A DNA stretch of 64,000 bases from Actinacidiphila glaucinigra (lineage in GTDB: Bacteria > Actinomycetota > Actinomycetes > Streptomycetales > Streptomycetaceae): contig NZ_FZOF01000030.1 of assembly GCF_900188405.1 (NCBI RefSeq), forward strand, positions 1 through 64,000, read 5' to 3'. The notes under the pieces were generated by a model, which searched no databases, had not been told where the DNA came from, and saw only the letters and a list, made by a program, of their open reading frames with translations. The position numbers and the translations under genes are program-made. Shown here piece by piece: positions 40,971 to 49,036 of the stretch. Position 1 is the stretch's first letter, and each line of letters starts with the position of its first letter.

Positions 40971-42146
40971 TCAGCCTTCCAGGACGGCGCGCAGCTCCCA
41001 CAGGGTGCGCCAGGTCGGGGAGCCCTGCTCGGCGCGGCGCCGCACGGGGCCGTCCCAGTAGCCGAGCAGCCGGGCGGCGTCGGCCGGGTCGTCCTTGCGC
41101 ACGACGCCGAGGAGGTGGCCGGGCAGCAGCCCGAGCACGTCCCGGTCGCCGGGGAAGTACGCGGCGGCCAGGGCGAGCGCGCCGGCGACCGCGACGGCCT
41201 CCGCGGTGCTCATCACCGTGGAGGGCCGCTCGACTTCCCAGCCCTCCGCGGAGCGGCCCTCGCGCAGGTCGCGGAAGGCGGTGACGAGTGCCTCCAGGAC
41301 GGCGTCGTCGACCTGGTACGGGGCGCCGGCCCGTTCGACGGCCGCGCGGGACTGGCTGCGCACGAGCGCCGTCTCGGCGTCGAGGTCGCCGATGGGGCCG
41401 ACGGTCTCGAAGTTGAAGCGCCGCTTGAGGGCCGCGGACATCTCGGAGACGCCCTTGTCGCGGAGGTTGGCGGTGGCGATCAGGTTGAAGCCGGGCGCCG
41501 CGTGGGCCAGGGCGTCGTCGCCGCCGGCGAGTTCGGGGACGGCGATGCGCCGTTCGGAGAGCAGGGAGACCAGCGAGTCCTGCACCTCGGGCAGGCAGCG
41601 GGTCACCTCCTCGACGCGGGCGATGGCGCCGCGGCTCATGGCGGTGAGCACGGGTGAGGGGACGAGCGCCTGCCGGCTGGGGCCCTGGGCGAGCAGCAGG
41701 GCGTAGTTCCAGCCGTACTTGAGCTGGTCCTCGGTGGTGCCCGCGGTGCCCTGGACGACGAGCCCGCTGGTGCCGCAGATCGCGGCCGACAGCAGTTCGG
41801 AGAGCATCGACTTGGCGGTGCCGGGCTCGCCGACGAGGAGCAGGCCGCGCTCCCCCGCGAGGGTGACGACGCATCGCTCCACCAGGGCGCGGTCGCCGAC
41901 GAACTTGCCCTGGACGACGAGGCGGCGCGGCACGCCCTCGGGGACCTCGGCGTCGTCGGGCAGGCGCAGGGCCCGGCCGTCGCTGCCCATCACGAAGGTG
42001 ACGACGGCGCGCGGGGTGAGCCGCCAGGCGGGCGGGCGCGGTCCGCCGTCGTGGGCGGCGAGGAAGGCGAGTTCGGTGGCGTACCGGTCCTCGGGCGGGG
42101 TGATCTGCCGCGCGGCGGGTGCGGGGGCGGGTGCTGTGGTGGTCAT
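40971..42146 (-). CDS. MoxR-family AAA ATPase
   Basis: A 391-residue MoxR-type ATPase with Walker A GEPGTAKS at residues 106-113. The Walker B region reads AIARVEEVTRCLPEVQ, in which the usual Asp before Glu is replaced (VEEV), and sensor 1 is LIATANLRDKG, followed by the arginine-finger region ALKRRFNFE. It corresponds to YehL in E. coli. Such ATPases act as chaperones that remodel a partner, here probably through the VWA protein encoded next. The ATG overlaps the stop of the giant gene (ATGA). The changed Walker B may slow hydrolysis. Confidence 0.87.
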   Translation of the reverse strand: MTTTAPAPAPAARQITPPEDRYATELAFLAAHDGGPRPPAWRLTPRAVVTFVMGSDGRALRLPDDAEVPEGVPRRLVVQGKFVGDRALVERCVVTLAGERGLLLVGEPGTAKSMLSELLSAAICGTSGLVVQGTAGTTEDQLKYGWNYALLLAQGPSRQALVPSPVLTAMSRGAIARVEEVTRCLPEVQDSLVSLLSERRIAVPELAGGDDALAHAAPGFNLIATANLRDKGVSEMSAALKRRFNFETVGPIGDLDAETALVRSQSRAAVERAGAPYQVDDAVLEALVTAFRDLREGRSAEGWEVERPSTVMSTAEAVAVAGALALAAAYFPGDRDVLGLLPGHLLGVVRKDDPADAARLLGYWDGPVRRRAEQGSPTWRTLWELRAVLEG

Positions 42147-45100
42147 CGGCGGCGGCCCTTCCGGGTGGCACGGGTGGTGAGTTCTTCGAAGGCGGGGGCG
42201 TCGCCGGCGCGGACGCGTTCCCAGGCGCGGGCGAACAGTTCGGGCACGGGCAGCAGCGGTATGACGCGGGCGTGGTCGCGGACGGGGTAGAGGCCTTCCT
42301 TCCACGTCTCCACGGGCAGGGCGGGGGCCTTGAGGTCGCGCCAGCCGCAGGGCAGGAAGAGGGTGCGTCCGGCCCGGGGGCGCTTGGCCTCGACGACGAG
42401 GCCGGTCGCGGTCAGTTCGGCGCGGGCCTTCTTCGCGCGGGTGGGCTTCCAGCCCGTCCAGCGGGCGCAGTCGCGGTCCGTGGGGTCGGGCAGGGCGAGC
42501 AGCTGGAGGTAGAGCGCGGCGGCGTCCTCGCTCAGGCCGTGGGCCGCGGCGACCTCGGTGACGAGGGCGGGCACGGAGACCGTGGGGTCCTGGGCGTGGC
42601 CGCCGGGTGCGCCGGCCTCACTGCCCGCCGCGAGGGCGCGGGCGAGTCCGTCGCCGAGCACGGCGCGCAGCGCCTGGACGCCCCCTCCGCCCTGGACGCC
42701 GACGAGCCCCTCGAGGAGGCCCAGTACGGGATCGTCGGCCCCGGTCAGCCCGGCAGGCCGGACGAGCACCGCCTCGGTGTCGCCGTACCAGGGGCGGAGC
42801 ACCAGCGCCTCGCCCACAGGAGTGAGTCCCTGCAGGCCGGCGCCGCCGGCGGCGGGCAGCCCGTACGCCTTGCGGATCTGGACGGCGGTGGGGCCGCCCT
42901 TCTCCGACCAGGCGATGTCGAGGTCGAGCAGGAGACCGGGGTCGGCCATCCGCCGCCGCAGCGCCGCCAGGCCCTCGGGGAGGGCGGAGCGCAGCGGATG
43001 GCCGTACGGCAGACCGTAGGCGAGCCCGGCGAGGGCGGCGACGGAGCGGGTGATGTCCTGCCGGCCGGGCAGCGCGGAGGGGTCGGCCGGGACGAGGTCC
43101 CCGTCCTTGTCGGGGCGCTGCTCCGTGGTGCGGCTCAGCCACGGCGTCCGCGCGGGGTTGAGCACGGCCTCGGCCGATGCCGCCGTGACTCCGGCGAGGT
43201 CGGCCGCTATGTCCTCGGGCAGGCGGACGACGTCGCCGAGGCGTTCGCGCCAGACGCGGCCCGCCGCGTCCGCGTCGGGTCCGTGGGTCCACAGGTCGGC
43301 GGGGTCGTCGGGGAGGAGGGCGCCCATGAGGGCGGCGCAGTCGTGCCGCGACACCGAGCTCAGCAGGCCTTCACCGAACGCTTTCTGACGTGTCTTCAGT
43401 TCCATGAGGGTCAGTGCCTCGGCGCCCGGCTCCTCCGGTCGCCCGGCGACGAGCAGGGTCGCCTGAACGGGGCCGAGGCCACCGCGGGTGGCCGCCGCGA
43501 GCGCATCAGGGGCGCAGTGATGCCAGGGCGCGGGGCCCTTGTCGCGGACGAGGCGGGCGACGGCGGCGAGCCGCTCGGCGGGGAAGACGGGCGCGCGGTC
43601 CGTCTCGTCCTCCAGGGTGAAGTGGGCGACGGCGCCGAACGCCCCGGTGGGGTCGTGGTCGAGGGCGAGCCAGTGGACGCGGTCGCGGTCGCCGTCGATG
43701 TTCTTGCAGCCGAGGATCACCACGGTGCGGCCGTCCTTGCGCAGGACCTGGCCCACGCGTCGCTGCTTCTCGTGCTTCTCGCCGAGGACGATCTCGCGCA
43801 GACCGCTCCCGGGGACCGCCAGTGGGCCCTCGGTGATCGCGTCGAAGAGGAGGAGCAGACCCTCGCGCAGCGCCTGACCCGTGACGGGAGACGCGGCACG
43901 GTAGGCCAGGGGGCGCAGCACGGCCAGCGTGGACGGCCACACCATGCCGATGCCGGGGACGGTGTACTCCTCGCTGTGCCAGCCGTCGCCGAGGGCGCCG
44001 AGCGCGGCCCGGTCCGGCAGCGGCTTGCCGTCGGCCTCCTTGCCGGACAGGACGTGGTTGACCGCCCGGATCTGCTGGAGCACGCTCCACTCCATGCCGC
44101 CGCTCCACCAGGAGTAGCCCTGCTGGTCGGCGATGCCGGAGACGGCGGCGCGAAGGGTCGTGTCGTCGCCGTGCAGCGGCTTGTGGTCGCAGAACATGCC
44201 CTCGGTGCGCCGGAGCGGCTGCCGGGACTTCTCGGCGGGCGGGGCGACGAAGGACTCGACGGACTCGGCGTGGCGCAGGGTGCCCCGGACGAGGGCGGTG
44301 ACCCCGATGAGCAGCCGTTCGTCCGTGAGCGCGGGAAGGGCGGCGGCGACGGCGGTCCGCGCGACGTCCTCCGCCGAGGGGCCGGTGTACTTCTCGGTCC
44401 TGTTCACCTCGGCCTGACGCTCCGCCAGGGCGTGCGCGGTGACGCGCAGCACCTCGGCCGCCTGCTCGTCGTCGAAGGCGCGCAGCACCGCGGAGGCCTC
44501 CTCGTCGCGCGGGCGCAGGGCGTGCCAGTAGGCGAGCGGCGGTACGTAGCGGGTGCCGGCCGCGAAGTCGCCGCCCGGCTCGGTGAGCGACACACTGCCC
44601 AGCTCGTCGTCGCGGGTGACGTCGCCCGCCGCGTACAGCGACACCGTCTGGTTCACGAGCGTGACGACGGGCTCGGCCCCGCCGGGCAGCCGCAGCGCGC
44701 CCAGGGGAACGCGGTGGGTCCGCCTCCCGTCCCGGGTGGGGAACGTGACGGTGCGGCCGTCGGGCGTACCGGTGACGGTCCGGGCCTCCTCGCCCTCCCC
44801 CTCTTCGCGGACCCAGCGGCCCAGGACCGTGCCGTCGGTGCCGAAGGGGCTCTGTTCGAGGCCGGGTTGCAGCGGCAGGACCTCGCAAGCCTCCTGGCTG
44901 AGCCTCGCCCCGTCGCGGATGCCGGAGCGGAGGAAGGCGGGCAGTGAGGCACGGCCGTGGGTGCCGGTGGCCGGGTCGTACTCCATCCACAGCTCGTGGC
45001 CGCCCTGCTTGCCCCGGCGCCAGAGCGTGGTGCCGTCGCCGATGACGGGGCGGCTGGGCGGCAGCACGGTGTCACCGGCGTGCAGGGTGCGGCCGCCGGT

Positions 45101-47128
45101 GGCGCGGCCGCCGCCCGGCAGCGGGATCGACGGGGCGGAGACGTGGCCGTACCACCAGTGCGGGAGCTCCTCGCCGCCGACGGTGAACACCTCGGCGGGC
45201 CGGGCGGACCAGTAGCCGAGCTGCTTGCCGTCCTGCCACCACATGACCAGGAGTTCGCCGTCGGCCCAGCGGAAGTGGGGGCGGCTCCAGCGGTCGAGTT
45301 CGACGGGGATGCGCAGGTCGTGCTCGAGCAGCACCTTGTCGGGCCCGACGACGACGGCCTTGTCCGCGCGGTTGAGGATCAGCGCGGGCCAGGCCTCGGC
45401 GACGGCCAGGGTGTGGTCCTTGTTCTTGGCGACCGCCGTTTCGAGCAGGCGCAGCCCCTCTTCGAGGGCGGGCCAGCCCAGTTCGTCGAGGATGCCCTCG
45501 CGAAGGGTGCGGCCGAGAAGCGGCGCGATCTCGTGCGCGGCGACCCCGGCCACGGCCTGCGGGTTGACCCGGCCCGCTACGGAGCGGAAGGGGCGCAGCC
45601 GTCGGACGGCGGTGCGCGCGGCAGGCAGGCCGGCGGCGCGGGTGAACTGCCCTGCGGCCTCGTCCAGCCACGCGTGCAGGACGTCACCGAGCACAGGGTG
45701 ACCGGCCAGGGCCTCCACCACGCCGGGCAGCCCCCGGTCCTCGCCGAGGCGGCCGACGGCCTCGTGCAGCAGGCGGCGCAGGCGCGGGTCGGCGCCGGTG
45801 GCGACGAGGTCGCGGCGGCCGGGGTCGGCGGTCTCCAGCCACTGGCGGAGCGGCAGGTGCACGGAGACGTCCTCGGCGGGGACGGTCAGCGGCACGCTCT
45901 CGGCGGCGCACAGGTCGAGCAGGTCGAGTTCGGCGCCCTGGTGCCAGCGGCCCGTGAAGAGGTCGACGGGCCTGCCGTCGGCCCGCAACCGGGGCGCCAT
46001 GCGGGTCACGAGGCCGAGGGTGGCCGCCGAGCGTTCGGAGGCGCCGGAGCCGTGCTTGCGGTGGCTCGCCCAGCAGCTCAGCCAGTCCGCCGCGTCGACG
46101 GCCCGCGAGGCCTCCCCCGCCTCGCCGGTGAGCAGGGTGTCGGCGCCGGTCTCGACGAGCAGGGCGAGCCAGAACTCGTCGCCCGCGGCATCGTGCCCGA
46201 GCCCGGCCGGCATGATCTCGAGCAGCCGCGCGCGGACGGCCGGTTCACGCTCGGCGAGGACCGTGAGGGTGGCGCGGTAGGCGGTCCAGAAGGACCCGGG
46301 GGCGCGGACGACGGCGGGCGAGGCGACGAGGTCGGCGACGAGGGCGCACTCCTCGGTGACCCGGTCGAGGTCGGCCGCCTTGATCAGGCTCCTGGCGTCC
46401 TGCGGCAGGGACGCGTACGGCGGCATCCCCGCGGCGCAGCGCTCCACGGTCAGCTGCCGGAACTGCCGCCAGGCCTCGGCCGGGTCCAGCCGCCGCGCCA
46501 GGTCCTTGACGTGCTCCTTGAGGGCCTTGACGGTGAGGGCGCCGGCGAAGGCGAACTCCAGGAAGACGGCGCGCTGCCGCTCCTCGTCGACGGCGAGGCC
46601 GTGGACACGCTCGGCGGCACGGGCCTTGCCGAAGAAGGCGGCGGCGTACGTGGTGTTCTCGTGCTGGAGGAAGACGCGGGCCGCCTGCTCGTGGAAGGTG
46701 GGCAGGAAGTGCGGTACGGCGCGGCCCAGGCGCTCGGCGAGCGCGTCGAAGCCGTCCTTGGCCGCCCCGGCACGGGACTTGGCCATCCGGGCGAGCCGCT
46801 CGACGTCCTTGACGAGGGCGAGCGCGTGGTGCCCGTTGGCCGGGTCGTTGACCAGGGCCCAGGCGGGGAACCCGAGGGTCTCCCGGCGGACCTGGCCGAC
46901 CACGGGGGCCTCGTCCTCGCGGGTCAGGCCGAGGAAGTCCAGGGCGAGGTCCTCGGCCTCCCCGAGGGTGCCGGGCACGAGCCGGACGACGCGCCGGTCG
47001 TCCAGCACGGGGTGGGTGTAGGTGCGGACGGTGAGCGTGTCGGCGTCCTCACGGGCGGTGGTACCGGGCGGCAGCACCGCGCCGGCGTCGAGCAGCGCGG
47101 CCGTGGTCGTGGGGTCGTACGTGGTCAT
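42143..47128 (-). CDS. Giant DUF4132-locus protein of unknown function
   Basis: A 1661-residue protein with no signal peptide or membrane helix. The N-terminal third is helical (repeat-like stretches such as KALKEHVKDLARRL and DLDRVTEECALVADLV). The middle has IILNRADKA-like and beta-rich parts. The C-terminal 150 residues contain a winged-helix-like stretch (AALYLQLLALPDPTDRDCARWTGWKPTRAKKARAEL). It is the second gene of the MoxR/VWA operon and may be the counterpart of the large YehI protein. Both ends overlap neighbours by ATGA. I do not recognise an enzymatic motif. Confidence 0.72.
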   Translation of the reverse strand: MTTYDPTTTAALLDAGAVLPPGTTAREDADTLTVRTYTHPVLDDRRVVRLVPGTLGEAEDLALDFLGLTREDEAPVVGQVRRETLGFPAWALVNDPANGHHALALVKDVERLARMAKSRAGAAKDGFDALAERLGRAVPHFLPTFHEQAARVFLQHENTTYAAAFFGKARAAERVHGLAVDEERQRAVFLEFAFAGALTVKALKEHVKDLARRLDPAEAWRQFRQLTVERCAAGMPPYASLPQDARSLIKAADLDRVTEECALVADLVASPAVVRAPGSFWTAYRATLTVLAEREPAVRARLLEIMPAGLGHDAAGDEFWLALLVETGADTLLTGEAGEASRAVDAADWLSCWASHRKHGSGASERSAATLGLVTRMAPRLRADGRPVDLFTGRWHQGAELDLLDLCAAESVPLTVPAEDVSVHLPLRQWLETADPGRRDLVATGADPRLRRLLHEAVGRLGEDRGLPGVVEALAGHPVLGDVLHAWLDEAAGQFTRAAGLPAARTAVRRLRPFRSVAGRVNPQAVAGVAAHEIAPLLGRTLREGILDELGWPALEEGLRLLETAVAKNKDHTLAVAEAWPALILNRADKAVVVGPDKVLLEHDLRIPVELDRWSRPHFRWADGELLVMWWQDGKQLGYWSARPAEVFTVGGEELPHWWYGHVSAPSIPLPGGGRATGGRTLHAGDTVLPPSRPVIGDGTTLWRRGKQGGHELWMEYDPATGTHGRASLPAFLRSGIRDGARLSQEACEVLPLQPGLEQSPFGTDGTVLGRWVREEGEGEEARTVTGTPDGRTVTFPTRDGRRTHRVPLGALRLPGGAEPVVTLVNQTVSLYAAGDVTRDDELGSVSLTEPGGDFAAGTRYVPPLAYWHALRPRDEEASAVLRAFDDEQAAEVLRVTAHALAERQAEVNRTEKYTGPSAEDVARTAVAAALPALTDERLLIGVTALVRGTLRHAESVESFVAPPAEKSRQPLRRTEGMFCDHKPLHGDDTTLRAAVSGIADQQGYSWWSGGMEWSVLQQIRAVNHVLSGKEADGKPLPDRAALGALGDGWHSEEYTVPGIGMVWPSTLAVLRPLAYRAASPVTGQALREGLLLLFDAITEGPLAVPGSGLREIVLGEKHEKQRRVGQVLRKDGRTVVILGCKNIDGDRDRVHWLALDHDPTGAFGAVAHFTLEDETDRAPVFPAERLAAVARLVRDKGPAPWHHCAPDALAAATRGGLGPVQATLLVAGRPEEPGAEALTLMELKTRQKAFGEGLLSSVSRHDCAALMGALLPDDPADLWTHGPDADAAGRVWRERLGDVVRLPEDIAADLAGVTAASAEAVLNPARTPWLSRTTEQRPDKDGDLVPADPSALPGRQDITRSVAALAGLAYGLPYGHPLRSALPEGLAALRRRMADPGLLLDLDIAWSEKGGPTAVQIRKAYGLPAAGGAGLQGLTPVGEALVLRPWYGDTEAVLVRPAGLTGADDPVLGLLEGLVGVQGGGGVQALRAVLGDGLARALAAGSEAGAPGGHAQDPTVSVPALVTEVAAAHGLSEDAAALYLQLLALPDPTDRDCARWTGWKPTRAKKARAELTATGLVVEAKRPRAGRTLFLPCGWRDLKAPALPVETWKEGLYPVRDHARVIPLLPVPELFARAWERVRAGDAPAFEELTTRATRKGRRR

Positions 47129-47979
47129 GCCGCCTGCTCCTCGTCCTCGATGTCGCGTCCCGCGTAGAGCGCGGCCGCCATGCGCATGCCCTCCGACCAG
47201 GCGACGGGCCCGACCTGATCGAACGTCAGGGTCTTCCCGGCGGTGTCGGTCCAGGACAGGGAGCCGGTCTCGGTCTCGCTCCAGCCGTCGTAGTCGCCGA
47301 TCCAGATGCGGGCCTCGACGGAGCGGCCGTCCTCCAGCACGGGGCAGACGGAGTGCCCGCCGCGGACGCGGTAGCCGAGCGAGGTGGCGCGGCCGTGCAG
47401 GAAGCGCAGTTCCTTGAAGGTGCCGCCCGCGTACTCCTCGACGAGCGTGCCCTGCGGGTCGAGCCCGTCGGGACGCTGCCACACCTCGCGGAAGAGCTGC
47501 TGCGCCTTCTGCTCCACGCCCAGCTCGACGGCGAACTCCCGCAGCTCCGCCAGGTCGTCGAGGAGGACGGGGTGCGGGATGCGCACCATGTCCGGGGCGA
47601 TGCGCACGGTGTCGCCGTCGAGGTCGACCAGGCCGAGGCCGCGATCGGTGCCGGCGTCCCGCAGGAAGCCGGCGACCTGTCCGTCCTCCCCGGTGACGAC
47701 GAGGTCGCGCAGGGCCGCCCGCCACGCGGGGTCGGGCCACACGCGGCCGATCACGGCGAGGGGCACCGGAAGCGAACGCACCATCCAGCGCTCGACGTCG
47801 GCCAGGCACCGGCGTTCGTGACGTTCCAGCCACTCGGTGAGCTGCCGCAGCCCCGTGATCACCGGGTCGTCCGCGAGCTTCGCGGGCACCGACTTCAGCC
47901 GGCGGCCCGCCGCGTTGCGGCACACGACCTTCCCCTCGTCGAGGGCGACTTCGTAGTCGCCCACCGATACCCACCCCAT
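47125..47979 (-). CDS. DUF4132 domain protein
   Basis: A 284-residue protein that matches the DUF4132 region of YehI/MolR-type proteins: YEVALDEGKVVCRNAAGRRLKSVPAKL, then ADVERWMVRSLPVPL, HPVLLDDLAELREFAVEL and QPFREVW-like segments (QLFREVWQRPDG). In E. coli DUF4132 is part of one large protein; here it is a separate short gene. It is the first gene of the five-gene operon, with GGGAGG upstream of the ATG, and its stop overlaps the giant gene. It is cytoplasmic by sequence. Its function is not known. Confidence 0.8.
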   Translation of the reverse strand: MGWVSVGDYEVALDEGKVVCRNAAGRRLKSVPAKLADDPVITGLRQLTEWLERHERRCLADVERWMVRSLPVPLAVIGRVWPDPAWRAALRDLVVTGEDGQVAGFLRDAGTDRGLGLVDLDGDTVRIAPDMVRIPHPVLLDDLAELREFAVELGVEQKAQQLFREVWQRPDGLDPQGTLVEEYAGGTFKELRFLHGRATSLGYRVRGGHSVCPVLEDGRSVEARIWIGDYDGWSETETGSLSWTDTAGKTLTFDQVGPVAWSEGMRMAAALYAGRDIEDEEQAA

Positions 47980-48162
47980 GCGTGCCTCCCTGCAACGCCG
48001 TGATCAAGTGACCGGAACACTAGGCGAGGCCACTGACAACGCCCCCGCCACCCTGTTGACAAGGCGCCCGGCCGCAACCGGAAGGGCCCGCGACGGGCAC
48101 CGGCAGCCGCGGGCAGAGGGCCCTGACGGGCCGCCGGCGAGGCCCGGCCTACACTCCGCACC

Positions 48163-48885
48163 ATGAGGACCGTGACTGCTGCCGTCGTGAGGGACCTGGC
48201 GCCGACAGGCGTGCTGCGGGCGTCGATCAACCTGGGCAACCCGGTGCTGGCGCACGGCACCGCGCGCTCCCCCGGCGGTGTCACCGTCGACATCGCGCGC
48301 GAGGTGGGCGCACGGCTGGAGGAGCCGGTGGAGCTCGTGTGCTTCGACGCGGCCCGCGCGTCGTACGAGGCGATGGCGTCGGGCCGGGCGGACCTCTGCT
48401 TCCTGGCGATCGAGCCCGCCCGCGAGGCCGAGGTGGCGTTCACCGCGCCGTACGTGCTGATCGAGGGCGTGTTCGCGGTGCCCGGCGACTCGGAGATCAC
48501 CACGGTGGACGAGGTGGACCGTGCGGGTGTCAGGATCGGGGTCAAGCGCGGCTCCGCCTACGACCTCTTCCTGTCGCGCACGCTGCGCCAAGCGACCGTC
48601 GTCCGCGGGGACGAGGGCGTGGACGTCTTCCGCACCGAGGGGCTGGAGGTCGCGGCGGGGATCGGGCAGCCGATGACCGAGTACGTCTCCCGGCACCCCG
48701 ACGTCCGTCTCGTCGAGGGCGCGTTCATGCAGATCCGGCAGGCCGCGGGCACGACGGTGACCCGGCGGCCCGAGTCGGTGGCCTTCCTCCGCGAGGTCGT
48801 CGAGGAGCTGAAGACGGACGGCTTCGTCGCCCGCGCCCTGCGCCGGGCCGGGCAGGCGCAGACGCTGGTCGCCCCGCCCGCCTGA
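48163..48885 (+). CDS. Solute-binding-protein-like domain (SBP_bac_3) without signal peptide
   Basis: A 240-residue periplasmic-binding-protein-type fold: LRASINLGNPVL, VTVDIAREVGARL, VELVCFDAARASYEAMASGRADLCFLAIEPAREAEVAFTAPYV, then IGVKRGSAYDLFLSR. This is the family of amino-acid ABC importer receptors. Unlike them it lacks a signal peptide or lipobox and has no permease or ATPase neighbour, so it is more likely a cytoplasmic ligand-binding protein. A TACACT -10-like hexamer 7 bases before the ATG suggests a leaderless transcript. It is divergent from the DUF4132 operon. Confidence 0.8.
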   Translation: MRTVTAAVVRDLAPTGVLRASINLGNPVLAHGTARSPGGVTVDIAREVGARLEEPVELVCFDAARASYEAMASGRADLCFLAIEPAREAEVAFTAPYVLIEGVFAVPGDSEITTVDEVDRAGVRIGVKRGSAYDLFLSRTLRQATVVRGDEGVDVFRTEGLEVAAGIGQPMTEYVSRHPDVRLVEGAFMQIRQAAGTTVTRRPESVAFLREVVEELKTDGFVARALRRAGQAQTLVAPPA

Positions 48886-49036
48886 CGGCCCCTTCGGCGC
48901 CGTCCGTCCCGTACGTCGCGGAACGCCCGCCGATGGCAGGGGAGCCCGTGATTCGCCGTCCTTGCACGGGCTTGGTGATCTCCGGTTGTGGGGATCACCA
49001 AGGAGTGCACAGGGGGATGTGACGGGGGGATGTGCC

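Noticed and set aside
48123..48155. A full -35/-10 promoter in front of the solute-binding-like gene
   Set aside because: The TACACT -10 is good, but no hexamer with proper spacing fits the -35, so it is mentioned only in the gene entry.
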